64,000 nt of DNA. It comes from Ruegeria sp. EL01. GTDB lineage: Bacteria; Pseudomonadota; Alphaproteobacteria; Rhodobacterales; Rhodobacteraceae. The DNA lies in assembly GCF_900313035.1 (NCBI RefSeq), contig NZ_OMPS01000004.1, positions 88,098-152,097 of the forward strand, given 5' to 3'. A program made the position numbers and the translations under genes. Below the pieces are notes generated by a model. The model was not told the DNA's origin, ran no database searches, and saw only the letters and a list, made by a program, of their open reading frames with translations. Position 1 is the first letter of the stretch. Every line of letters begins with the position of its first letter. Positions 35,098 to 43,266 of the stretch are shown here, in pieces.

Positions 35098-35856
35098 TCA
35101 CGATCCGCTTATCTTTCGTTCCATCAAATGCTGGTACAGGCGCGGAGAAACCCGGTTGAGCCACCATGCAAGACGCGCAACGCGACCCACCGGAATTGTT
35201 GGCTGTGATCGGTCGAGCCCGCGCAGGATTATCTCAGCGGCCTCAGACGGGCTCATTTCATCCATCCCGTCATTCGCCGAGCCCGGTCTGGCAGTGCCAT
35301 CCAACTGAGTTTCCGCGTTCCCGGTGTTGGTCGCCACAAACGACGGGGTCGCGACGTGCACTGTCACGCCATATGGCTTTTCTTCCGAGCGGAGTGATTT
35401 GAAGAAACCTTCCAGCGCATGTTTTGAGGCGGCATACGCGGTGCGGTGGTAAAGCGGCGAAAACCCGGCCACGGATGACATCGCCAGATGTGCGCCACGG
35501 GATTTTCGGATTTCGGGAAGTAACGCGCGTGCCATTTCCACCGCTGCAAAATAGTTGACCTCGAACACCCTGCGGTGGCTGGCCTCATCTGACTGACCAA
35601 ACCCGCGAATTTGAGTGATTCCGGCATTGTAGATCACCAGATCAATGCTGTCGCTTGTGGCAATGGCCTCTGAGACAGCGTTGTTCAATTGCTCGGGCAG
35701 TGTCAGGTCGCAGGCGATGGGCAAAAGGTTCGGGTTAGGTGCAAGGTCTGAGACGTTCAGGTCCAACGCCACAACCCGCCAGCCGCGTGTTAGCAACGCC
35801 TTGGACAGCGCTTGACCCAACCCGCCTGCGCCGCCTGATATGACTGCGGTTTTCAT
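35098..35856 (-). CDS. short-chain dehydrogenase/reductase
   Basis: A 252-residue SDR with GGAGGLG near residues 8-14, a modified NAG motif (IYNAG), Ser in MSSVAG, and the YAASK catalytic pair. The C-terminal extension (WWLNRVSPRLYQHLM) is amphipathic and resembles SDRs that sit at membranes or act on lipophilic substrates. The start at 35856 overlaps the end of the upstream epimerase gene (ATGA). It is the last gene of the monooxygenase/symporter operon. Confidence 0.85.
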   Translation of the reverse strand: MKTAVISGGAGGLGQALSKALLTRGWRVVALDLNVSDLAPNPNLLPIACDLTLPEQLNNAVSEAIATSDSIDLVIYNAGITQIRGFGQSDEASHRRVFEVNYFAAVEMARALLPEIRKSRGAHLAMSSVAGFSPLYHRTAYAASKHALEGFFKSLRSEEKPYGVTVHVATPSFVATNTGNAETQLDGTARPGSANDGMDEMSPSEAAEIILRGLDRSQPTIPVGRVARLAWWLNRVSPRLYQHLMERKISGS

Positions 35857-36785
35857 AGACCGGCCTGTTTCTTCCACAGGTCGAAAACTTCGGCGCTGGT
35901 TTTCTCGGGTGTATAGCCGAACTTTGACTTGAGCGCGGAATTGTCCAGTACTGGCCTGTATTGCAAGAACCGCACCTGCTCGGGTCCATATCGCGACAAA
36001 CCCAAAGGCCGTGCGGCCGACAATGCCGCCTTTAGCAACCACGCGGGCAGCCGCAGGACCGATTTTTCCATTGCTTTGGCAAGGTCGGTCACACCTAAAG
36101 CACCGTCTCCGGCGACGTTGAAGATACCGGGCGGGCCGTCCGTTGCAGCGCGCTTTAAGATACGGGCCAGGTCACGGGTCCAGATGAAGACAAAGGGGCT
36201 TTCGCTACCTGACACGGCCATCAACCGCGGCTTGCGAAACAGAGCGGTAATCTGGTTCTCCGTGCCATCCCCCAAAACCGTGCCCACACGTAGAACAACC
36301 TGCTCCAGTGCGGGGGCTTGCTTTCGTGTTTCGGCCAGCACTTCTTCGACCTGCCGTTTGTGATCGGAATAGGGGAATTCAGGATTTCCACGCAACGGGT
36401 CGCCTTCTCGCAAAGGCACGCTGTTGTCTGCATGATAGCCGTATGCGGCGCCAGAAGACGTGACAACCAACCGACGCACCCCATTGGCGATAGCTGCATC
36501 TACAACCTTTCGCGTGCCCTCGACATCGACGGCATAAGCAGCCTCGCGTCCCATTTTGGGCGGCGGCGTAACGATAGAGGCTAGGTGCACAATGACATCA
36601 GGCTTGATCTTGGCAATGACCCGTGCGGGATCCCCAGTGGTGACATCCATACGCAGAAAACTGATCTTGTTGGGCATGTTGTCCGGGTGACGTAGGTCGG
36701 TGGCGACGACGTCATAATCGCGCAGTTCAGCCATAAGCTCACGCCCCACCATGCCAGAAGCGCCAGTGATCAGGATACGGGTCAT
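35853..36785 (-). CDS. NAD-dependent epimerase/dehydratase family protein
   Basis: A 310-residue extended SDR: GASGMVG near residues 8-14, HLAS near 70, and a catalytic YxxxK seen as YSDHK (SDHKRQ segment). After that comes a substrate domain with a typical FIWTRDLARIL stretch. Members epimerise nucleotide sugars or act as 3-beta-hydroxysteroid or flavonoid-type dehydrogenases. Its place between a bile-acid-type symporter and an SDR makes a hydrophobic alcohol as likely a substrate as a sugar. It overlaps both neighbours by 4 bp. Confidence 0.82.
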   Translation of the reverse strand: MTRILITGASGMVGRELMAELRDYDVVATDLRHPDNMPNKISFLRMDVTTGDPARVIAKIKPDVIVHLASIVTPPPKMGREAAYAVDVEGTRKVVDAAIANGVRRLVVTSSGAAYGYHADNSVPLREGDPLRGNPEFPYSDHKRQVEEVLAETRKQAPALEQVVLRVGTVLGDGTENQITALFRKPRLMAVSGSESPFVFIWTRDLARILKRAATDGPPGIFNVAGDGALGVTDLAKAMEKSVLRLPAWLLKAALSAARPLGLSRYGPEQVRFLQYRPVLDNSALKSKFGYTPEKTSAEVFDLWKKQAGL

Positions 36786-37684
36786 CGTGCGGCCTTGGTT
36801 CTGGACAGGACGGAGGCGAGTACTAGGCCCGAGATGGCGTGCCAGATCCCCCAAAACGCTGCGACCACGGCCATCCCGCCCAACCCATGAAAGAACGCAA
36901 AGATCAGAACAAGCCCAAGGCCAGAATTCTGAATGCCTGTTTCAATCGTGATGGCGCGTCGGTCAAACGGGGACAATCGGGTGACAGAGGCAATACACCA
37001 CCCGCCCCCCAATGCCAAGGCGTTGTGAAGGATCACAAGCCCTGCGACTGCTCCGGCGTAACTTAGGAAGAACCCCCAGTTGGCGGCCAGGGCGAGTATG
37101 ATGAAGGCAAGGAAAATCCCCATCGACAGGTATTGCAGCGGCGCGCGCAGGCGCGCAGTTAACCTTGGGTGGCGCTGGTTCAGGGTGACGCCCAGCACCA
37201 GCGGCAGGATCAGCATCAGCGCGACAATGATGGCGATCTGGACCGGGTCGATCTCGGTTTGCTGCAGGATCGCGCGAGTCGGGGGGTACAATCCGCCCCA
37301 CAAGGCGATGTTCAGCGGCGTTAGGAATATCGCCCCGATCGTGGCAAAGGCCGTCATGGACACAGACAGGGCTGCATTTCCACCGGCCCGATGCGTAATA
37401 AAATTCGATATGTTGCCGCCGGGACAAGCCGCCACAAGGATCAGCCCCAAAGCAATCGAAGGGCGCGGAGCCACCAGCCAGACCATTGCAAAGGTCAGCG
37501 CCGGTAGCACGATGAATTGTGAGATTAGCCCAACGATCACCGGCTTGGGTGCGCGGCGCAGGCGGTCGAAGTCGCTGGGTGCCAGATCAATGGCTATCGA
37601 GAACATGACGATGGCCAGGATCGCGTTCAGCAATGTCAGTGAACCCGGGCTGAAATTCAGCGTAATCTCGTCAATACCACTCAT
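36782..37684 (-). CDS. bile acid:sodium symporter (BASS/SBF) family transporter
   Basis: A 300-residue inner-membrane protein with about nine hydrophobic helices. Family features include ACPGGNISNFITHRAGGNAALSVSMT near residue 90 and the ETGIQNSGLGLVLIF segment near 250, which form the crossed helices and sodium sites of this fold. These carriers import organic anions, including steroids and keto acids, with sodium. The start at 37684 overlaps the monooxygenase stop, so both are coupled. The real substrate is unknown. Confidence 0.88.
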   Translation of the reverse strand: MSGIDEITLNFSPGSLTLLNAILAIVMFSIAIDLAPSDFDRLRRAPKPVIVGLISQFIVLPALTFAMVWLVAPRPSIALGLILVAACPGGNISNFITHRAGGNAALSVSMTAFATIGAIFLTPLNIALWGGLYPPTRAILQQTEIDPVQIAIIVALMLILPLVLGVTLNQRHPRLTARLRAPLQYLSMGIFLAFIILALAANWGFFLSYAGAVAGLVILHNALALGGGWCIASVTRLSPFDRRAITIETGIQNSGLGLVLIFAFFHGLGGMAVVAAFWGIWHAISGLVLASVLSRTKAAR

Positions 37685-38997
37685 CCGGTGGCTTTCCTGA
37701 AACGTTTGATCCAGCCGGTGACAGCTTTGCGATAGGTGACCTTGTCGACGTAATAGGCCATGCGGGCAAGTTTGAGGTAATTCATACCTCCGGTGGCGCG
37801 CCCGTAAGCCTGTTGTTTTTGCGCGGTCAGTTCGGCGGCCACAGGGCAATCATGTTGAAGGCCTTTGATGTACCGGGCCACCATCTCGGCCTGTTCATGT
37901 CGTCCCTGCCAGCCCAGGCCGGTGGCCTCGATCATCCCCAGAACAAACAGATCGTTCCGTTCAGGATGCATGGCATTGAGATAGAGATGCGGCGCATCGC
38001 CTTGCCAGTTCAGATGGTCTTTGTCGATGAACGGGTAGTGCAGTTTGTACCCTGTTGCTGCAAGGATCATGTCGTAATCTTCGCTGCTGCCATCCTTGAA
38101 GTGAACGGACTTTCCTTCAAGCCGTTCAATGTCCGGTTGGATGCACAGATCACCGTGACCTGCGTGATACAAGACCAGTGAGTTCACGATTGGATGGCTC
38201 TCGTAAAGCTTGTAGTCAGGTTTTGGAAAACCGTATTTCTGTGGGTCGCCAACAAACCAGCTAAGGATCAGACTGTCTACTTTGCGCTTAAGCCACATAG
38301 GCAGGCGGATCTTGCCGCCCATCGTATCTGCGGGTTTGCCAAACACGTATTTCGGCACGAAGTAATATCCCCGTCGCATCGACAGGTCGCAGCGCTGTGC
38401 GTGGTGGATTGCATCCACCGCGATGTCACAACCGGAGTTGCCCGCGCCGACCACAAGGACGCGCTTGCCTTCGAACTGGCTGGGATAGCGGTATTGCGAC
38501 GCGTGGATCAACTCGCCGGCGAACGTGCCGGGGAAGGCGGGCATGTTGGGTTCTGATAGCGTGCCGTTTGCAATCAGGACCCCGGCGAATTCGGTCTCGT
38601 GTTCACCGTCCTGATCTCGCCAGCAGACGCGCCAGCCGTCGCCTGAGTCGCCGAGCGGTGAAATCTGGGTAACTTCGGTATTGAACCGATACTGATCGCG
38701 CAATCCGTAATGATCGGCGAAGTCTCGGAAGTAATCGCGCATTGCACGGTGCGAAGGGTATTCGGCCACCGCTTCCTCCATTGGGAAGTCGGTGAACTCG
38801 GTCATCCGCTTGGATGAAATCAGGTGGGCAGATTCGTACATTGTCGATCTGGGGGCGTCGATGTCCCACAGACCGCCGACATCCGAATGGAGATCGAACC
38901 CCTGAAAGGCGATCCCTTGTTCTTTCAGCACTTTGGCCGCAGCCAACCCCATTGGGCCCGCCCCGATCAGGGCGAATGTGTCGCGCGTCTCCGTCAT
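37681..38997 (-). CDS. flavin-containing monooxygenase-like NAD(P)/FAD oxidoreductase
   Basis: A 438-residue protein with two dinucleotide folds: an FAD site (LIGAGPMGLAAAKVL near residues 10-24) and an NADPH site (LVVGAGNSGCDIA near 181-193). The late ATG motif LAATGYKLHYPF is also present. The linker between the folds does not show a perfect FxGxxxHxxxY/F motif but has FAGELIHASQY at the right place (FxGxxxHxxxY), which supports a class B monooxygenase. It would oxygenate N or S atoms or do a Baeyer-Villiger step. First gene of the operon, divergent from a TetR gene. Confidence 0.87.
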   Translation of the reverse strand: MTETRDTFALIGAGPMGLAAAKVLKEQGIAFQGFDLHSDVGGLWDIDAPRSTMYESAHLISSKRMTEFTDFPMEEAVAEYPSHRAMRDYFRDFADHYGLRDQYRFNTEVTQISPLGDSGDGWRVCWRDQDGEHETEFAGVLIANGTLSEPNMPAFPGTFAGELIHASQYRYPSQFEGKRVLVVGAGNSGCDIAVDAIHHAQRCDLSMRRGYYFVPKYVFGKPADTMGGKIRLPMWLKRKVDSLILSWFVGDPQKYGFPKPDYKLYESHPIVNSLVLYHAGHGDLCIQPDIERLEGKSVHFKDGSSEDYDMILAATGYKLHYPFIDKDHLNWQGDAPHLYLNAMHPERNDLFVLGMIEATGLGWQGRHEQAEMVARYIKGLQHDCPVAAELTAQKQQAYGRATGGMNYLKLARMAYYVDKVTYRKAVTGWIKRFRKATG

Positions 38998-39062
38998 GAA
39001 CCCTCCCCAAGTTCGTGACGCTTAACTTGAACGATTGACCAAAATAAGACAAGATCAATTTC

Positions 39063-39725
39063 ATGACGATCAAATGTGCTGAAAAACCAAGGCAAAGAGC
39101 GCCTTCCAAACGGTCCTTGCAGACCAAGACACGCATTTTGGATGCAGCGGAATCCATTTTTGCCGAACGAGGATTCGAAGGGGCTTCGATCCGGGATATC
39201 GCTGCTAAGGCAAGTGTTCAGATTGGGTTGGTGCATCACCACGGCGGTGGCAAGGAAGAGCTGTTTTATCGCACCGTCGCCCGCCGCGCGAACGCGTTGG
39301 CTCGCCGCAGGATCGAGGCGTTGGAGCAGGCGAAAGACAAGGGTGCGTTATCACTGCGGACCATCTTGGACTGTTTCATCCGCCCCTATGTGATGCTTGC
39401 ACAAACGGGCGGGCCGGGGTGGTTGGCCTATGGGCGTCTGGTCGCCCATGTCTCGGTCGATCCGCGCTGGCGCGACATCGCAGCCGAGTGCTTTGACCCG
39501 ACCGCGCAACGCTTTATTGCAGAGATTACGGCGCTGTATCCCAATACTGAACCAGCGCTATTGGCCAGCGGACAGGTCTATTCGGTTTCAGCGATGTTGG
39601 CACATCTCAATAGCGCGTGGCGCGTCGAAGCCTTGGCGCAAGGCGGGGATATGGCCGATGTCGATCACCTGATCGAGTTCTGCGCCGCGGGCATCGAAGC
39701 GATGGTAAAAGCTGCGCGGATTTGA
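39063..39725 (+). CDS. TetR-family regulator divergent from the monooxygenase operon
   Basis: A 220-residue TetR protein with the N-terminal helix-turn-helix (KTRILDAAESIFAERGFEGASIRDIAAKASV, residues 22-52). The next stretch reads HHHGGGKEELF instead of the common YYHFGSKEELF. The C-terminal ligand domain resembles YcdC/DUF1956-like TetR proteins. It lies 65 bp from the monooxygenase start and probably controls that operon and itself. A candidate site in the gap is the spaced repeat ATTGA-N16-TCAAT (39034-39059), which is weak. Confidence 0.85.
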   Translation: MTIKCAEKPRQRAPSKRSLQTKTRILDAAESIFAERGFEGASIRDIAAKASVQIGLVHHHGGGKEELFYRTVARRANALARRRIEALEQAKDKGALSLRTILDCFIRPYVMLAQTGGPGWLAYGRLVAHVSVDPRWRDIAAECFDPTAQRFIAEITALYPNTEPALLASGQVYSVSAMLAHLNSAWRVEALAQGGDMADVDHLIEFCAAGIEAMVKAARI

Positions 39726-39910
39726 TCAGGCGTCGGTTTTGTAACTTCGGTGGCGCGCGGAAACCGATCAAACAAAAGCGAGTTGGACGCAGCGGGCGGC
39801 GACATTCGCACGGCGTTGGGCGATGCAAAAAAGCCGAACAATATAACGAGCAGACTTATCGCGGAAGCGATAACAGCAATCACCGCAATTTGGAAAGCTG
39901 ACCGCAACAT
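39665..39910 (-). CDS. small membrane-anchored protein, unknown
   Basis: An 81-residue open frame on the minus strand with an excellent ribosome-binding site (AAGGAG, 8 bases before the ATG). Residues 6-29 form one hydrophobic helix (IAVIAVIASAISLLVILFGFF), followed by a polar, Pro-rich tail, as in small single-pass or secreted proteins. Its last 61 bases overlap the 3' end of the TetR gene in antisense. I do not recognise a family. The site and the helix make it more likely real than most short frames here. Confidence 0.5.
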   Translation of the reverse strand: MLRSAFQIAVIAVIASAISLLVILFGFFASPNAVRMSPPAASNSLLFDRFPRATEVTKPTPDQIRAAFTIASMPAAQNSIR

Positions 39911-39965
39911 GGTGTTTGCTCCTTGAACTCACATTGAGAAAAGGTCCGTGTGGCGACTGACAACC

Positions 39966-40586
39966 TCAGTCCGAATTCGTCAGTTCCTGTTTCAATCGCT
40001 CGTTTTCTGCCTGTAACTCGGCTAGCTGCTGCCCCAGCGTGTTCAAATGCGGACGCAGCTCGGCCTCGGTAAACCGGGGCGTGATGTGGCGGGGGCAATT
40101 CCAGTCCAGCGCGTCAACACGAATGACCACGGCACGCTCGGCGGGGGCCTCGGCCCCATCTGGATACAGGCTGGTCGCCGCAGCTTCGCCTTCAGTGAAT
40201 TCGACCCGGCCGAGGATTTTAAGGCGGCGCTGGTTGGCGTAATCCATCAAGATCAGCGCAATGCGGTCGTTGCCGTCCAGGTTTCCGCGCGAGATGTATT
40301 GTTTGTTGCCCGAGAAATCGGCGTAACCAATGGATTGCGGCCCCAACACTTTCAGGAATCCGGTGGGCCCACCGCGATACTGTACATAAGGCCACCCGGT
40401 TTCGGACACCGTGGATTGATAGAACCCGTCCCGTGCTTCTATGAACGCCTTTTCTGCGTCTCCGACCAGATGTCCCTGTTGCGGGCCGCTTTCGATGAAT
40501 TTTGCATAGGTTTTCGCTGACCCCATCCGTTCCTGATGGGCGCGAACGGTGGGGGTGAAGGTCAGTTCGGAAAAGGCGCGTGGCAT
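39966..40586 (-). CDS. pyridoxamine 5'-phosphate oxidase-like flavin split-barrel protein
   Basis: A 206-residue protein with the split-barrel pattern: SETGWPYVQYRGGPTGFLKVLG near residues 60-81, then YADFSGNKQYISRGNL and IALILMDYANQRRLKILG. These resemble PNPOx-like proteins that bind FMN, F420 or heme. The last 25 residues (LGQQLAELQAENERLKQEL) are a coiled coil, unusual for the fold, suggesting an extra oligomerisation element. The ATG at 40586 follows AAAGGA and is preferred to an upstream start. It lies 11 bp after the DUF1348 gene in one operon. Confidence 0.82.
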   Translation of the reverse strand: MPRAFSELTFTPTVRAHQERMGSAKTYAKFIESGPQQGHLVGDAEKAFIEARDGFYQSTVSETGWPYVQYRGGPTGFLKVLGPQSIGYADFSGNKQYISRGNLDGNDRIALILMDYANQRRLKILGRVEFTEGEAAATSLYPDGAEAPAERAVVIRVDALDWNCPRHITPRFTEAELRPHLNTLGQQLAELQAENERLKQELTNSD

Positions 40587-40597
40587 CAGAAATCCTT

Positions 40598-41062
40598 TCA
40601 AAGTCCCAGATCAGAGAGCCCGGGGTGATCATCGGGGCGTTTGCCCAACGGCCAGTGAAACAGTCGCTGATCTTCGAATATCGGGAGGTCATTTAGTGAG
40701 GCGTGGCGATGTGACATTCGCCCGTCTGCGGCGAACTCCCAGTTTTCATTTCCGTAGGAACGGAACCATCGTCCGCTGTCATCATGCCATTCATAGGCAT
40801 AGCGGACTGCGATACGGTTGCCTGAAAATGCCCAGAGCTCTTTGATCAGCCGGTAGTCCAGTTCCTTTTTCCATTTGCGGGTCAGAAAGGCATGGATGTC
40901 TGCATGGCCTGACAAGAACTCAGCCCGGTTCCGCCACTTTGTGTCGTCTGTGTATGCAGGCGTTACGATGTCCGCCTCTCGGCTGTTCCATGCGTTTTCT
41001 GCCATCCGAACCTTTTCGACGGCGGTTTCCTGAGTGAATGGCGGTAGAGGGGGGCGGCTCAT
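40598..41062 (-). CDS. DUF1348 / NTF2-like fold protein
   Basis: A 154-residue protein recognised as DUF1348: [28 protein letters not shown] near residues 19-46, then [32 protein letters not shown] and a W/Y-rich end. The family has a cystatin-like (NTF2) cone fold of the SnoaL type and unknown chemistry. Together with the split-barrel gene it forms a two- or three-gene operon divergent from a TetR gene whose putative sites lie in the gap, so it is probably induced by a small molecule. Confidence 0.85.
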   Translation of the reverse strand: MSRPPLPPFTQETAVEKVRMAENAWNSREADIVTPAYTDDTKWRNRAEFLSGHADIHAFLTRKWKKELDYRLIKELWAFSGNRIAVRYAYEWHDDSGRWFRSYGNENWEFAADGRMSHRHASLNDLPIFEDQRLFHWPLGKRPDDHPGLSDLGL

Positions 41063-41073
41063 GGTTTGATCTT

Positions 41074-41157
41074 TCAGGTCAGGGCGGCGGTAATAAGGGC
41101 AAGCGTCAACAGGAGAGGGACGTATTGCGGGGAAAATAGGCTGGTACGGCGTTTCAT
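41074..41157 (-). CDS. possible 27-residue membrane peptide
   Basis: A short frame just before the DUF1348 gene encodes a basic N-terminus (MKRRTSLF) and one hydrophobic helix ([15 protein letters not shown]). It lies between the operator region and DUF1348 and ends 11 bp before that gene. The ribosome-binding site is weak. It may be a real leader peptide or small membrane protein, or chance. Confidence 0.3.
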   Translation of the reverse strand: MKRRTSLFSPQYVPLLLTLALITAALT

Positions 41158-41175
41158 TGATCAGATCCCAAAGTA

Positions 41176-41215
41176 TACAGATCGGTAAATTATAAATATC
41201 ATGTACCGATCGGTA
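41176..41215. promoter_or_regulatory. two TetR-like operator copies before the DUF1348 operon
   Basis: TACAGATCGGTA (41176-41187) and the perfect palindrome TACCGATCGGTA (41204-41215) share the pattern TAC-N-GATC-N-GT and are 28 bp apart. A third copy lies just before the divergent TetR gene (41333-41344). They sit in the AT-rich part of the gap, as expected for promoter-overlapping TetR sites. Confidence 0.65.
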
Positions 41216-41332
41216 ACCTCATACAAGCGAAAACGTGGTGTCACCGGGGACTAAAGAGCTATGACTGACGTACCCCTTTGATAAATTGAATAATATTCTT
41301 CGATATTGCAGTCGGCGGTTCGATTGTATATG

Positions 41333-41344
41333 TACTGATCAGTT
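41333..41344. promoter_or_regulatory. third TetR-like operator copy before the TetR gene
   Basis: TACTGATCAGTT contains the perfect 10-bp palindrome ACTGATCAGT and follows the same TAC-N-GATC-N-GT pattern as the two sites near 41176-41215. It lies 18-29 bases before the TetR start, a suitable place for autorepression. Confidence 0.65.
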
Positions 41345-41361
41345 CGCATAGGAACCGAATC

Positions 41362-41925
41362 ATGCGCCCGAACAAGAGGGATGAACTCGTCAGAAAGGCC
41401 CTACAGGTTTTTTACAGGGACGGGTTTCACGCCACCGGCATGGATAAGCTTGTTGTTGAAACCGGTGTGTCGAAAACCTCCATGTACAAGCATTTTCGCA
41501 CCAAGGAAGACCTGATCCTGGCGGCTCTGCGACTACGGGACGAGAGCTTTCGCAACTGGCTGCTGCGTCGGATCGAAGAGGTGGCGGATACACCTGCCGA
41601 GCAACTGATCGCCAGCTTTGATGCCCTAAAGGAGTGGTTCGAGGAGGACGGCTTTCGCGGATGCATGTTCATCAAAGCGGGGGCCGAGTATCAGGATGCC
41701 GATCACCCGATCCATGCGCAAGCAGCGGAACACAAGCGTCTGCTGTTGGAACATTTCACCCGACTGGCTCGCGAGGCCGGGGTAGGCGATCCCGCGAAAC
41801 TGGCCAGTCAGGTCATCTTGTTGCAAGAGGGCGCGATCGTGTCTGCTGTACTTTTGAAGAACACCAGCCCGGCCGAGGACGCAAAAGAGGCCGCGCAGCA
41901 ACTGCTCAAAATTGCGCAGGGCTGA
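41362..41925 (+). CDS. TetR/AcrR-family regulator
   Basis: A 187-residue TetR protein with a helix-turn-helix at residues 6-46 (LVRKALQVFYRDGFHATGMDKLVVETGVSKTSMYKHFRTKEDLI). Its ligand domain has the GCMFIKAGAEYQ segment typical of the TetR_C NemR/AcuR-like group, with a Cys that could be redox- or electrophile-sensitive. It is divergent from the DUF1348/split-barrel operon with three candidate operators between them, and lies 154 bp upstream of an acyl-CoA dehydrogenase gene. Confidence 0.88.
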   Translation: MRPNKRDELVRKALQVFYRDGFHATGMDKLVVETGVSKTSMYKHFRTKEDLILAALRLRDESFRNWLLRRIEEVADTPAEQLIASFDALKEWFEEDGFRGCMFIKAGAEYQDADHPIHAQAAEHKRLLLEHFTRLAREAGVGDPAKLASQVILLQEGAIVSAVLLKNTSPAEDAKEAAQQLLKIAQG

Positions 41926-42079
41926 TCGCCAGTATTTTCCGGTTTAACGCACAGTAAAAATCCCGACATAGGCAGCTGCGAACGTTGCGTTGCACCGGCT
42001 TACGACGCGGCGTCACACGGATTGGCAGAGGGCTTCGCAAAATATAGCCTTTCTGTAACCACTGATCGGAGAGTTTGAG

Positions 42080-43237
42080 ATGTCGCTGTTTTCCTCCACC
42101 GCCGCATGGGTCACTGACGAACACCGGATGTTTGCCGAAATGGCAGGTCGGTTCATGGATGATGAACTGAGCCCAAATGTCGAAACCTGGGTCGCCAATG
42201 GTGTTGTCGATCGCGCGTTTTGGAAAAAAGCAGGGGACACCGGCCTGATGGCGGGGGCGATCGCCGAGGAATACGGCGGTGTCGGTGGCGGGATGGGGTT
42301 CGATTCAGTCACCATTTACGAACAGGCCGCCCGCGGGGACGCAGGGTGGGGGTACGGGATCCAATCCATTGTGACCCATTACATCACCGCCTATGGCAGC
42401 GATGATCAAAAGCAGAAATGGCTGCCCAAGCTGGCCTCGGGCGAGATGGTTGGTGCGCTTGCAATGACCGAGCCTGGCACAGGGTCAGATGTGCAGGCTG
42501 TTCGGACGACGGCCGAGAAGGATGGGAATTCCTATCGGATCAACGGATCCAAGATCTTCATTACCAATGGACAGACCGCAGATCTGATCATCATTGCGGC
42601 CAAAACAGACAAATCCCTCGGGGCCAAAGGCGTGTCGCTGATTGCCGTGGAAACCGAAGAGGCCGACGGGTTCCGCCGTGGGCGCAACCTCAAAAAACTT
42701 GGGATGAAGGGCAACGACACCGCCGAGTTGTTCTTCGAAGACGTCAAGGTTCCGATGACCAACCTTCTGGGTTCCGAAGAAGGCCAAGGGTTCTATCAAT
42801 TGATGAAACAACTGCCGTGGGAGCGTCTGACTATTGGCCTGATGGCGCTGGGCGCGATCGATTTTGCCATCGCCGAGACGGTAAAATACGTGCAGGAGCG
42901 GAAAGCGTTTGGCCAGCGCGTCATGGATTTTCAGAACACGCGGTTCAAGCTGGCGGAATGCAAGACGAAAGCCGAAGTGTTGCGCAGCTTTGTCAATGAT
43001 TGCATCGGCAAGCTTGAGGCGGGCGAGTTGGATGCTGCCACCGCGTCCATGGTCAAATACTGGGGCTCAGAAGTGCAGAATGAAATCATGCACGAATGTC
43101 TGCAGCTGTTCGGCGGCTATGGGTTCATGATGGAATACCCAATTGCCCGCTTGTATGCAGATGCGCGGGTGCAGATGATCTATGGCGGCACCAACGAGGT
43201 CATGAAAGAGCTCATCGCACGATCTCTGGACGTTTAA
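42080..43237 (+). CDS. acyl-CoA dehydrogenase
   Basis: A 385-residue FAD enzyme: ALAMTEPGTGSDVQA near residues 126-140, the ITNG flavin segment at 161-164, and LFGGYGFMMEYP plus IYGGTNEV near the end. The usual MCAD-type catalytic Glu (YEGT) is Gly here. A Glu at residue 248 in LPWERL matches the position used by isovaleryl-CoA and long-chain dehydrogenases, so the enzyme should be active on branched or long acyl-CoA. GGAGAG precedes the ATG. No electron-transfer flavoprotein genes are in the window. Confidence 0.92.
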   Translation: MSLFSSTAAWVTDEHRMFAEMAGRFMDDELSPNVETWVANGVVDRAFWKKAGDTGLMAGAIAEEYGGVGGGMGFDSVTIYEQAARGDAGWGYGIQSIVTHYITAYGSDDQKQKWLPKLASGEMVGALAMTEPGTGSDVQAVRTTAEKDGNSYRINGSKIFITNGQTADLIIIAAKTDKSLGAKGVSLIAVETEEADGFRRGRNLKKLGMKGNDTAELFFEDVKVPMTNLLGSEEGQGFYQLMKQLPWERLTIGLMALGAIDFAIAETVKYVQERKAFGQRVMDFQNTRFKLAECKTKAEVLRSFVNDCIGKLEAGELDAATASMVKYWGSEVQNEIMHECLQLFGGYGFMMEYPIARLYADARVQMIYGGTNEVMKELIARSLDV

Positions 43238-43266
43238 GGGCGACAGAGCGGTCTTCCGTCAGTCAG

